Position numbers and translations under genes: made by a program. From Thinopyrum elongatum (taxonomy: Eukaryota; Streptophyta; Magnoliopsida; Poales; Poaceae): DNA of 64,000 nt. The notes under the pieces were generated by a model. It did no database searches, was not told the origin of the DNA, and worked only from the letters and a program-made list of their open reading frames with translations. Of this stretch, positions 1-12,500 are shown in pieces (within the stretch, counting starts at the first letter, position 1; every line of letters starts with the position of its first letter). The DNA is taken from NCBI GenBank assembly GCA_011799875.1, contig CM022303.1:430438376-430502375 (forward strand). Direction: 5' to 3'.

Positions 1-1007
1 CATATTAGTCTCACGGCATGGACACATGCATGGAGTGGCGTGGCATTTTAATTCCAAAAAATTAAAAAATGATCATAAAAACATGAAACCTTGCTTGATG
101 TAATGTCATGCCACCAAGATGATGTGGTAAAAAAGTTGGCCTGTTTGACGAAAGTTTGGACGCAAACCCCTCACAAACCGGAGCAACTCACTAGAAGGCT
201 CGTAGTTCCGAGAGGGAACAATGCATGTTTGATGACGAAGGGAGATAGCTTCCTCTTACGGCCTTCAATTTTTTTCTACGTGTAACGTGCACTAGTAGAA
301 CTGTCTTGTGAAAATTTGGAAAATTTCAGGGGTCATTTCACCTTTTGAAGACATTTAAGTGATTTTCTAGCCATTTAATGACCGTAATTCAAATTTGAAC
401 TACATCTACATGCAACGGCTAACCATAACGGTTTGAAAAATCATATTTGTGTACTTGTGTGCGAGTTAATTCCATGTGCAGTAAATTAGAACGAATTTTC
501 AGACATATTGGTCTCATGGCATGGACACATGCATGGAGTGCCATGGCATTTTAATTCCAAAAAATTAAAAAATGATCAGAAAAACATGAAACCTTGCTTG
601 ATGTAATGTCATGCCACCAAGATGATGTGGTAAAAAACATGGCCTTTTTGACGAAAGTTTGGACACACACCCCTCACAAACCGGAGCAACTCACTAGAAG
701 GCTCGTGGTTCTGAGAGGGAACAATGCATGTTTGATGAAGAACGGGAGATAGCTTCCTCTTACGGCCTTCAATTTTTTTCTACATGTAACGTGCACTAAT
801 ACAACTGTCATGTGAACATTTGGAAAATTTTAGGGGTCATTTGACCTTTTGAAGACATTTAAGTGATTTTCTAGCCATTTAATGATCGTAATTCAAATTT
901 GAACTACATCTACATGCAACGGCTAACCATAATGGTTTGAAAAATCATATTTGTTTACTTGTGTGCGAGTTAATTCCATGTGCAGTAAATTAGAAGGAAT
1001 TTTGAAA
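1..1007 (+). repeat. Two opening monomers (types a and b)
   Basis: Monomer 1-503 has the type a marks: 'gatcataaaaac', 'gacgcaaacccc', 'gtagttccgagag' and 'ctagtagaactg'. Monomer 504-1007 is type b, with 'ggcctttttgacg' and 'gatgaagaacggg'. The window begins exactly at a monomer start by chance of cutting, so the array probably continues to the left. Confidence 0.85.
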
Positions 1008-1510
1008 CATATTGGTCTCACGGCATGGACACATGCATGGAGTGCCATGGCATTTTAATTCCAAAAAATTAAAAAATGATCATAAAAACATGAAACCTTG
1101 CTTGATGTAATGTCATGCCACCAAGATGATGTGGTAAAAAAGTTGGCCTGTTTGACGAAAGTTTGGACGCAAACCCCTCACAAACCGAAGCAACTCACTA
1201 GAAGTCTCGTAGTTCCGAGAGGGAACAATGCATGTTTTATGACGAAGGGAGATAGCTTCCTCTTACGGCCTTCAATTTTTTACTACGTGTAACGTGCACT
1301 AGTAGAACTGTCATGTGAAAATTTGGAAAATTTCAGGGGTCATTTGACCTTTTGAAGACATTTAAGTGATTTTCTAGCCATTTAATGACAGTAATTCAAA
1401 TTTGAACTAGATGTACATGCAACGGCTAACCATAACGCCTCGAAAAATCATATTTGTGTACTTGTGTGCGAGTTAATTCCATGTGCAGTAAATTAGAAGG
1501 AGTTTTCAAA
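1008..1510 (+). repeat. Representative 503-bp satellite monomer (type a)
   Basis: This unit shows the landmarks shared by most copies. There are palindromes at 1032-1039 (catgcatg) and 1043-1052 (tgccatggca, which includes an NcoI site). An A-tract cluster follows at 1063-1068, 1071-1076, 1084-1088 and 1093-1095. Next come an inverted pair gttcc/ggaac at 1212-1226, gtgcac at 1294-1299, an inverted pair ggtca/tgacc at 1338-1349, and the 12-bp perfect palindrome ttcaaatttgaa at 1395-1406. Near the end, two ttgtg direct repeats lie 8 bp apart at 1454 and 1462; the 8-bp deletion of the short subfamily falls between them. No protein-coding, promoter or RNA gene signature was seen. The function of the unit is unknown. 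Confidence 0.9.
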
Positions 1511-3025
1511 CATATTGGTCTCACGGCATGGACACATGCATGGAGTGCCATGGCATTTTAATTCCAAAAAATTAAAAAATGATAAGAAAAACATGAAACC
1601 TTGCTTGATGTAATGTCATGCCACCAAGATGATGGGGTAAAAAAAATTGGCCTGTTTGATGAAAGTTTAGACAAACACCCCTCACAAACCGGAGCAACTC
1701 ACTAGAAGGCTCCTGGTTCCTAGAGGGAACAATGCATGTTTGATGACGAACGGGATATTGCTTCCTCATACGAACTTCAATTTTTTTCTACGTGTAACAT
1801 GCACTAATACAACTATCATGTGAAAATTTGGAAAAAATCAAGGGTCATTTGACCATTTAAAGACATTTAATTGATTTTCTAGCCATTTAATGACCGTAAT
1901 TCAAATTTGAACTACATCTACATGCAACGGCTAACCATAACGGTTTGAAAAATCATATTTGTGTACTTGTGTACGAGTTAATTCCATGTGCAGTAAATTA
2001 GAAGGAATTTTCAAACATATTGGTCTCACGGCATGGACACATGCATGGAGTGCCATGGCATTTTAATTCCAAAAAATTAAAAAATGATTAGAAAAACATG
2101 AAACCTTGCTTGATGTAATGTCATGCCAGCAACATGATGTGGTAAAAAAGTTGGCCTGTTTGACGAAAGTTTGGACACACACCCCTCACAAACCGGAGCA
2201 TCTCACTAGAAGGCTCGTGGTTCCGAGAGGGAACAATGCATGTTCGATCAAGAACGGGAGATAGCTTCCTCTTACGGCCTTCAATTTTTTTCTATGTGTA
2301 ACGTGCACTAATACAACTGTCATGTGAACATTTGGAAAATTTTAGGGGTCATTTGACCTTTTGAAGACATTTAAGTGATTTTCTAGCCATTTAATGATCG
2401 TAATTCAAATTTGAACTACATCTACATGCAATGGCTAACCATAATGGTTTGAAAAATCATATTTGTGTACTTGTGTGCGAGTTAATTCCATGTGCAGTAA
2501 ATTAGAAGGAATTTTCAAACATATTGGTCTCACGGCATGGACACATGCATGGAGTGCCATGGCATTTTAATTCCAAAAAATTAAAAAAATGAAAAGAAAA
2601 ACATGAAACCTTGCTTGATGTAATGTCATGCCACCAAGATGATGTGGTAAAAAACTTGGCCTTTTTGACGAAAGTTTGGACACACACCCCTCACAAACCG
2701 GAGCAACTCACTAGAAGGCTCGTGGTTCCGAGAGGGAACAATGCATGTTTGATGAAGAACGGGAGATAGCTTCCTCTTACGGCCTTCAATTTTTTTCTAC
2801 GTGTAACGTGCACTAATACAACTGTCATGTGAACATTTGGAAAAATTTTAGGGGTCATTTGACCTTTTGAAGACATTTAAGTGATTTTCTAGCCATTTAA
2901 TGATCATAATTCAAATTTGAACTACATCTACATGCAACGGCTAACCATAATGGTTTGAAAAATCATATTTGTTTACTTGTGTGCGAGTTAATTCCATGTG
3001 CAGTAAATTAGAAGGAATTTTGAAA
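1008..3025 (+). repeat. Four-monomer higher-order repeat a-c-d-e, copy 1
   Basis: The 2018-bp unit has monomers at 1008 (a), 1511 (c), 2016 (d) and 2520 (e). Type c is marked by 'gatggggtaaaaa', 'tttagacaaacaccc' and 'gggatattgc'. Type d has 'ggagcatctcac'. Type e has a longer A/T linker, 'ttaaaaaaatgaaaag'. The same marks recur in the same order at 4538-6554. Confidence 0.85.
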
Positions 3026-4537
3026 CATATTGGTCTCACGGCATGGACACATGCATGGAGTGCCATGGCATTTTAATTCCAAAAAATTAAAAAATGATCA
3101 TAAAAACATGAAACCTTGCTTGATGTAATGTCATGCCACCAAGATGATGTGGTAAAAAAGTTGGCCTGTTTGACGAAAGTTTGGACGCAAACCCCTCACA
3201 AACCGAAGCAACTCACTAGAAGGCTCGTAGTTCCGAGAGGGAACAATGCATGTTTGATGACGAAGGGAGATAGCTTCCTCTTACGGCCTTCAATTTTTTA
3301 CTACGTGTAACGTGCACTAGTAGAACTGTCATGTGAAAATTTGGAAAATTTCAGGGGTCATTTAACCTTTTGAAGACATTTAAGTGATTTTCTAGCCATT
3401 TAATGACAGTAATTCAAATTTGAACTAGATGTACATGCAACGGCTAACCATAACGGTTCGAAAAATCATATTTGTGTACTTGTGTGCGAGTTAATTCCAT
3501 GTGCAGTAAATTAGAAGGAGTTTTCAAACATATTGGTCTCACGGCATGGACACATGCATGGAGTGCCATGGCATTTTAATTCCAAAAAATTAAAAAATGA
3601 TAAGAAAAACATGAAACCTTGCTTGATGTAATGTCATGCCACCAAGATGATGGGGTAAAAAAAATTGGCCTGTTTGACGAAAGTTTAGACAAACACCCCT
3701 CACAAACCGGAGCAACTCACTAGAAGGCTCGTGGTTCCTAGAGGGAACAATGCATGTTTGATGACGAACGGGATATTGCTTCCTCATACGAACTTCAATT
3801 TTTTTCTACGTGTAACATGCACTAATACAACTATCATGTGAAAATTTGGAAAAATTCAAGGGTCATTTGACCATTTAAAGACATTTAAGTGATTTTCTAG
3901 CCATTTAATGACCGTAATTCAAATTTGAACTACATATACATGCAACGTCTAACCATAATGGTTTGAAAAATCATATTTGTGTACCTGTGTGCGAGTTAAT
4001 TCCATGTGCAGTAAATTAGAAGGAATTTTGAAACATATTGGTCTCACGGCATGGACACATGCATGGAGTGCCATGGCATTTTAATTCCAAAAAATTAAAA
4101 AATGATAAGAAAAACATGAAACCTTGCTTGATGTAATGTCATGCCACCAAGATGATGTGGTAAAAAACTTGGCCTTTTTGACGAAAGTTTGGACACACAC
4201 CCCTCACAAACCGGAGCAACTCACTAGAAGGCTCGTGGTTCCGAGAGGGAACAAAGCATGTTTGATGAAGAACGGGAGATAGCTTCCTCTTACGGCCTTC
4301 AATTTTTTTCTACGTGTAACGTGCACTAATGCAACTGTCATGTGAACATTTGGAAAATTTTAGGGGTCATTTGACCTTTTGAAGACATTTAAGTGATTTT
4401 CTAGCCATTTAATGATCATAATTCAAATTTGAACTACATCTACATGCAACGGCTAACCATAATGGTTTGAAAAATCATATTTGTTTACTTGTGTGCGAGT
4501 TAATTCCATGTGCAGTAAATTAGAAGGAATTTTGAAA
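3026..4537 (+). repeat. Three-monomer variant a-c-b of the higher-order repeat
   Basis: The 1512-bp unit has monomers at 3026 (a), 3529 (c) and 4034 (b/e-like). Relative to the flanking units it lacks the d monomer. The b/e-like monomer carries 'ggcctttttgacg' and 'gaagaacggg', as in 2520-3025. A one-monomer loss by unequal exchange or replication slippage explains it most simply. Confidence 0.8.
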
Positions 4538-6554
4538 CATATTGGTCTCACGGCATGGACACATGCATGGAGTGCCATGGCATTTTAATTCCAAAAAATT
4601 AAAAAATGATCATAAAAACATGAAACCTTGCTTGATGTAATGTCATGCCACCAAGATGATGTGGTAAAAAAGTTGGCCTGTTTGACGAAAGTTTGGACGC
4701 AAACCCCTCACAAACCGAAGCAACTCACTAGAAGGCTCGTAGTTCCGAGAGGGAACAATGCATGTTTGATGACGAAGGGAGATAGCTTCCTCTTACGGCC
4801 TTCAATTTTTTACTACGTGTAACGTGCACTAGTAGAACTGTCATGTGAAAATTTGGAAAATTTCAGGGGTCATTTGACCTTTTGAAGACATTTAAGTGAT
4901 TTTCTAGCCATTTAATGACAGTAATTCAAATTTGAACTAGATGTACATGCAACGGCTAACCATAACGGTTCGAAAAATCATATTTGTGTACTTGTGTGCG
5001 AGTTAATTCCATGTGCAGTAAATTAGAAGGAGTTTTCAAACATATTGGTCTCACGGCATGGACACATGCATGGAGTGCCATGGCATTTTAATTCCAAAAA
5101 ATTAAAAAATGATAAGAAAAACATGAAACCTTGCTTGATGTAATGTCATGCCACCAAGATGATGGGGTAAAAAAAATTGGCCTGTTTGACGAAAGTTTAG
5201 ACAAACACCCCTCACAAACCGGAGCAACTCACTAGAAGGCTCGTGGTTTCTAGAGGGAACAATGCATGTTTGATGACGAACGGGATATTGCTTCCTCATA
5301 CGAACTTCAATTTTTTTCTACGTGTAACATGCACTAATACAACTATCATGTGAAAATTTGGAAAAATTCAAGGGTCATTTGACCATTTAAAGACATTTAA
5401 GTGATTTTCTAGCCATTTAATGACCGTAATTCAAATTTGAACTACATCTACATGCAACGGCAAACCATAACGGTTTGAAAAATCATATTTGTGTACTTGT
5501 GTGCCAGTTAATTCCATGTGCAGTAAATTAGAAGGAATTTTCAAACATATTGGTCTCACGGCATGGACACATGCATGGAGTGCCATGGCATTTTAATTCC
5601 AAAAAATTAAAAAATGATCAGAAAAACATGAAACCTTGCTTGATGTAATGTCATGCCACCAAGATGATGTGGTAAAAAAGTTGGCCTGTTTGACGAAAGT
5701 TTGGACACACACCCCTCACAAACCGGAGCATCTCACTAGAAGGCTCGTGGTTCCGAGAGGGAACAATGCATGTTTGATGAAGAACGGGAGATAGCTTCCT
5801 CTTATGGCCTTCAATTTTTTTCTACGTGTAACGTGCACTAATACAACTGTCATGTGAACATTTGGAAAATTTTAGGGGTCATTTGACCTTTTGAAGACAT
5901 TTAAGTGATTTTCTAGCCATTTAATGATCGTAATTCAAATTTGAACTACATCTACATGCAATGGCTAACCATAATGGTTTGAAAAATCATATTTGTGTAC
6001 TTGTGTGCGAGTTAATTCCATGTGCAGTAAATTAGAAGGAATTTTCAAACATATTGGTCTCACGGCATGGACACATGCATGGAGTGCCATGGGATTTTAA
6101 TTCCAAAAAATTAAAAAAATGAAAAGAAAAACATGAAACCTTGCTTGATGTAATTTCATGCCACCAAGATGATGTGGGAAAAAACTTGGCCTGTTTGACG
6201 AAAGTTTGGACACACACCCCTCACAAACCGGAGCAACTCACTAGAAGGCTCGTGGTTCCGAGAGGGAACAATGCATGTTTGATGACGAACGGGAGATAGA
6301 CTCCTCTTACGGCCTTCAATTTTTTTCTACGTGTAACGTGCACTAATAGAACTGTCATGTGAAAATTTGGAAAAATTTTGGGGTCATTTGACCTTTTGAA
6401 GACAGTTAAGTGATTTTCTAGCCATTTAATGACCGTAATTCAAATTTGAACTACATATACATGCAACGTCTAACCATAATGGTTTGAAAAATCATATTTG
6501 TGTACCTGTGTGCGAGTTAATTCCATGTGCAGTAAATTAGAAGGAATTTTGAAA
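4538..6554 (+). repeat. Four-monomer higher-order repeat a-c-d-e, copy 2
   Basis: The 2017-bp unit has monomers at 4538, 5041, 5546 and 6050. They carry the same diagnostic marks as 1008-3025, including 'ggagcatctcac' in d and 'ttaaaaaaatgaaaag' in e. The last monomer has drifted: it has 'gacgaacggg' where copy 1 has 'gaagaacggg'. Length agrees with copy 1 to one base. Confidence 0.85.
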
Positions 6555-9500
6555 CATATTGGTCTCACGGCATGGACACATGCATGGAGTGCCATGGCAT
6601 TTTAATTCCAAAAAATTTAAAAATGATCAAAAAAACATGAAACCTTGTTTGATGTAATGTCATGCCACCAAGATGATGTGGTAAAAAAATTGGCCTGTTT
6701 GACGAAAGTTTGGACACACACCCCTCACAAACCGGAGCAACTCACTAGAAGGCTCGTGGTTCCGAGAGGGAACAATGCATGTTTGATGATGAACGGGAGA
6801 TAGCTTCCTCTTACGGCCTTCAATTTTTTTCTACGTGTAACATGCACAAATAGAACTGTCATGTGAAAATTTGGAAAATTTTAGGGGTCATTTGACCTTT
6901 TGAAGACAGTTAAGTGATTTTCTAGCCATTTAATGACCTTAATTCAAATTTGAACAACATCTACATGCAACGGCTAACCATAACGGTTTGAAAAATCATA
7001 TTTGTGTACTTGTGTGCGAGTTAATTCCAGGTGCAGTAAATTAGAAGGAATTTTCAAACATATTGGTCTCATGGCATGGACACATGCATGGAGTGCCATG
7101 GCATTTTAATTCCAAAAAATTAAAAAATGATCAGAAAAACATGAAACCTTGCTTGATGTAATGTCATGCCACCAAGATGATGTGGTAAAAAAAAATAGGC
7201 CCGTTTGACGAAAGTTTGGACACACACACCTCACAAACCGGAGCAACTCACTAGAAGGCTCGTTGTTCCTAGAGGTAACAATGCATGTTTGATGACGAAC
7301 GGGATATTGCTTCCTCATACGAACTTCAATTTTTTTTACGTGTAACGTGCACTAATAAAACTGTCATGTGAAAATTTGAAAAAATTCAAGGGTCATTTGA
7401 CCATTTAAAGACATTTAAGTGATTTTCTAGCCATTTAATGACCGTGATTCAAATTTGAACTACATCTACATGCAACGGCTAACCATAACGGTTTGAAAAA
7501 TCATATTTGTGTACTTGTGTGCGAGTTATTTCCATGTGCATTAAATTAGAAGGAATTTTCAAACATATTGTTCTCACGGCATGGACACATGCATGGAGTG
7601 CCATGGCATTTTAATTCCAAAAAATTAAAAAATGATCAGAAAAACATGAAACCTTGCTTGATGTAATGTAATGCCACCAAGATGATGTGGTAAAAAAGTT
7701 GGCCTGTTTGACGAAAGTTTGGACACACACCCCTCACAAACCGGAGCAACTCACTAGAAGGCTCGTGGTTCCGAGAGGGAACAATGCATGTTTGATGACG
7801 AACGGGAGATAGCTTCCTCTTACGAACTTCAATTTTTTTTTATGTGTAACGTGCACTAATACAACTGTCATGTAAAAATTTGGAAAATTTCAGGGGTCAT
7901 TTGACCTTTTGAAGACATTTAAGTGATTTTCTAGCCATTTAATGACCGTAATTCAAATTTGAACTACATCTACATGCAACGGCTAACCATAACGGTTTGA
8001 AAAATCATATTTGTGTACTTGTGTGCGAGTTAATTCCATGTGCAGTAAATTAGAAGGAATTTTCAAACATATTGGTCTCACGGCATGGATACATGCATGG
8101 AGTGCCATGGCATTTTAATTCCAAAAAATTAAAAAATGATCAGAAAAACATGAAAACTTGCTTGATGTAATGTCATGCCACCAAGATGATGTGGTAAAAA
8201 AGTTGGCCTGTTTGACGAAAGTTTGGACACACACCCCTCACAAACCGGAGCAACTCACTAGAAGACTCGTGGTTCCAAGAGGGAACAATGCATGTTTGAT
8301 GACGAACGGGAGATAGCTTCCTATTACGGCCTTCAATTTTTTCTACGTGTAACGTGCACTAACACAACTGTCATGTGAAAATTTGGAAAATTTTAGGGGT
8401 CATTTAACCTTTTGAAGACATTTAACTGATTTTCTAGCCATTTAATGACTGTAATTCAAATTTGAACTACATCTACATGCAACGGCTAACCATAATGGTT
8501 TGAAAAATCATATTAGTGTACTTGTGTGCGAGTTAATTCCATGTGCAGTAAATTAGAAGGAATTTTCAAACATATTGGTCTCACAGCATGGACACATGCA
8601 TGGAGTGCCATGGCATTTTAATTCCAAAAAACTAAAAAAAGATCAGAAAAACATGAAACCTTGCTTGATGTAATGTCATGCCACCAAGATGATGTGGTAA
8701 AAAAGTTGGCCTGTTTGACAAAAGTTCGGACACACACCCCTCACAAACCGGAGCAACTCACTAGAAGGCTCGTGGTTCCTAGAGGGAACAATGCATGTTT
8801 GATGACGAACGGGAGATAGCTTCCTCATACGAAATTCAATTTTTTCTACGTGTAACATGCACTAATACAACTGTCATGTGAAAATTTGGAAAATATCAAG
8901 GGTCATTTGACCTTTTGAAGACATTTAAGTGATTTTCTAGCCATTTAATGACTGTAATTCAAATTTGAACTAAATCTACATGCAACGGCTAACCATAACG
9001 GTTTGAAAAATCATATTTGTTTACTTGTGTGCGAGTTAATTCCATGTGCAGTAAATGAGAAGGAATTTTCAAACATATTGGTCTCACGGCATGGACACAT
9101 GCATGGAGTGCCATGGCATTTTAATTCCAAAAAATTAAAAAATAATCAGAAAAATATGAAACCTTGCTTGATGTAATGTCATGCCACCAAGATGATGTGC
9201 TAAAAAAGTTGGCCTGTTTGATGAAAGTTTGGACGCAAACCCCTCACAAACCGGAGCAACTCACTAGAAGGCTCGTCGTTCCGAGAGGGAACAATGCATG
9301 TTTGATGACGAACGGGAGATAGCTTCCTCTTACGGCCTTCAATTTTTTACTACGTGTAACATGCACTAATACAATAGTCATGTGAAAATTTGGAAAATTT
9401 CAGGGGTCATTTGACCTTTTGAAGACATTTAAGTGATTTTCTAGCCATTTAATGACAGTAATTCAAATTTGAACTAGATGTACATGCAACGGCTAACCAT

Positions 9501-12500
9501 AACGGTTTGAAAAATCATATTTGTGAACTTGTGTGCGAGTTAATTCCATGTGCAGTAAATTAGAAGGAATTTTCAAACGTATTGGTCTCACGGCATGGAC
9601 ACATGCATGGAGTGCCATGGCATTTGAATTCCAAAAAATTAAAAAATGATCAGAAAAACGTGAAACCTTGCTTGATGTAATGTCATGCCACCAGGATGAT
9701 GGGGTAAAAAAATTGGCCTGTTTGACGGAAGTTTGGACACACACCCCTCACAAACCGGAGAAACTCACTAGAACGCTCGTGGTTCCGAGAGGGAACAATG
9801 CATGTGTGATGACGAACGGGAGATAGCTTCCTCTTACGGCCTTCAATTTTTTTCTACGTGTAACGTGCACTAATACAACTGTCATGTGAAAATTTGGAAA
9901 ATTTTAAGGGTCATTTGACCTTTTGAAGATATTTAAGTGATTTTCTTGCCATTTAATGTACGTAATTTAAATTTAAACTACATCTACATGAAACGGCTAA
10001 GCATAACGGTTTGAAAAATCATATTTGTGTACTTGTGTGTGAGTTAATTCCATGTGCAGTAAATTCGAAGGAATTTTCAAACATATTGGTCTCACGGCAT
10101 GGACACATGCATGGAGTGCCATGGCATTTTAATTCCAAAAAATTACAAAATGATCAGAAAAACATGAAACCTTGCTTGATGTAATGCCATGCCACCAAGA
10201 TGATGTGGTAAAAAATTGGCCGCTTTGACTAAAGTTTGGACACAAACCCCTCACAAACCGGAGCAACTGACTAGAAGGCTCGTGGTTCCGAGAGGGAACA
10301 ATGCATGTTTGATGACGAACGGGAGATAGCTTCCTCTTACGGCCTTCAATTTTTTCTACGTGTAAAGTGCACTAATACAACTGTCATGTGAAAATTTGGA
10401 AAATTTCAGGGGTCATTTGACCTTTTGAACACATTTAAGTGATTTTCTAGCCATTTAATGACCGTAATTCAAATTTGAACTACATCTACATGCAACGGCT
10501 AACCATAACGGTTTGAAAAATCATATTTGTGTACTTGTGTGTGAGTTAATTCCATGTGAAGTAAATTAGAAGGAATTTTTAAACATATTGGTCTCACGGC
10601 ATGGACACATCCATGGAGAGCCATGGCATTTTAATTCCAAAAAATTAAAAAATGATCAGAAAAACATGAAACCTTGCTTGATGTAATGTCATGCCACCAA
10701 GATGATGCGGTAAAAAAATTGGCCTGTTTGACGAAAGTTTGGACACACAACCCTCACAAACCGGAGAACTCACTAGAAGGCTCGTGGTTCCAAGAGGGAA
10801 CAATGCATGTTTCATGACGAACGGGAGATAGCTTCCTCTTAAGGCCTTCAATTTTTTCTATGTGTACCATGCACTAATACAATTGTCATGTGACAATTTG
10901 GAAAATTTCAGGGGTCATTTGACCTTTTGAAGACATTTAAGTGATTTTCTAGCCATTTAATGACCGTAATTTAAATTTGAACTACATCTACATGCAACGG
11001 CTAACCATGACGGTTTGAAAAATCATATTTGTGTACTTGTGTGCGAGTTAATTCCATGTGCAGTAAATTTGAAGGAATTTTCAAACATATTGGTCTCATA
11101 GCATGGACACATGCATGGAGTGCCATGCATTTTAATTCCAAAAAATTAAAAAATGATCAGAAAAACTTGAAACCTTGCTTGATGAAATGTCATGCCACCA
11201 AGATGATGTGGTTAAAAAATTGGCATGTTTGACGAAAGTTTGGACACACACCCCTCACAAACCGGAGAAACTCACTAGAAGGCTCGTGGTTCCGAGAGGG
11301 AAATATGCATGTTTGATGACGAACTGGAGATAGCTTCCTCTTACGGCCGTCAATTTTTTTCTACGTGTAACGTGCACTAATAAAACTGTCATGTAAAAAT
11401 TTGGAAAATTTTAGGGGTCATTTGACCTTTTGAAGACATTTAAGTGATTTTCTAGCCATTTAATGACCGTAATTCAAATTTGCACTACATCTACATGCAA
11501 CGGCTAACCATAATGGTTTGAAAAATCATATTTGTGTACTTTTTGTGTGAGTTAATTCCATGTGCAGTAAATTAGAAGGAATTTTCAAACATATTGGTCT
11601 CACGGCATGGACACATGCATGGAGTGCCATGGCATTTTAATTCCAGAAAATTAAAAAATGATCAAAAAAACATGAAACCTTGCTTGATGTAATGTCATGC
11701 CACCAAGATGATGTGGTAAAAAAGTTGGCCTGTTTGACGAAAGTTTGGACACACACCCCTCACAAACCGGAGCAACTCACTAGAAGGCTCGTGGTTCCTA
11801 GAGGGAACAATGCATGTTTTATGACGAATGGGAGATAGCTTCCTCATACGAACTTCAATTTTTTTCTACGTGTAACGTGCACTAATACAACTGTCATGTG
11901 AAAATTTGGAAAATTTCAAGGGTCATTTCACCTTTTGAAGACATTTAAGTGATTTTCTAGCCATTTGATGACCGTAATTCAAATTTGAACTACATCTACA
12001 TGCAACGGCTAAATATAACAGTTTGAAAAATCATATTTGTGTACTTGTGTGCGAGTTAATTCCATGTGCAGTAAATTAGAAGGAATTTTCAAACATATTG
12101 GTCTCACGGCATGGACACATGCATGGAGTGCCATGGCATTTTAATTCCAAAAAATTAAAAAATGATCAGAAAAACATGAAACCTTGCTTGATGTAATGTC
12201 ATGCCACCAAGATGATGTGGTAAAAAAGTTGGCCTGTTTGACGAAAGTTTGGACACACACCCCTCAAAAACCGGAGCAACTCACTAGAAGGCTCGTGGTC
12301 CCGAGAGGAAACAATGCATGTTTGATGAAGAACAGGAGATAGCTTCCTCTTACGGCCTTCAATTTTTTTCTACGTGTAACGTGCACTAATACAACTGTCA
12401 AGTGAAAATTTGGAAAATTTCAGGGGTCATTTGACATTTTGAAGACATTTTAGTGATTTTCCAGCCATTTAATGTATGTAATTTAAATTTAAACTACATC

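Noticed and set aside
1235..1256. CENP-B-box-like motif around 'gatgacgaacggga' in monomers
   Set aside because: Only the CGGG end and a few bases agree with the nTTCGnnnnAnnCGGGn core; TTCG and the central A do not match. It is too weak to call.
1098..1292. Recurrent 61-70-codon open frames on both strands, for example those starting MLDVMSCHQDDVVKK at 91, 1098, 3116 and 4628, and reverse frames such as 1572-1769
   Set aside because: They are read-through of the satellite monomer. They recur at the monomer or HOR period, occur on both strands over the same bases, are broken in most copies, and show no domain or coding signal.
1008..1510. Internal ~168-bp sub-repeat within the 504-bp monomer
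   Set aside because: 504 is 3 x 168, but by eye the recurring 'tttga' words are not spaced at 168 bp and the thirds do not resemble each other.
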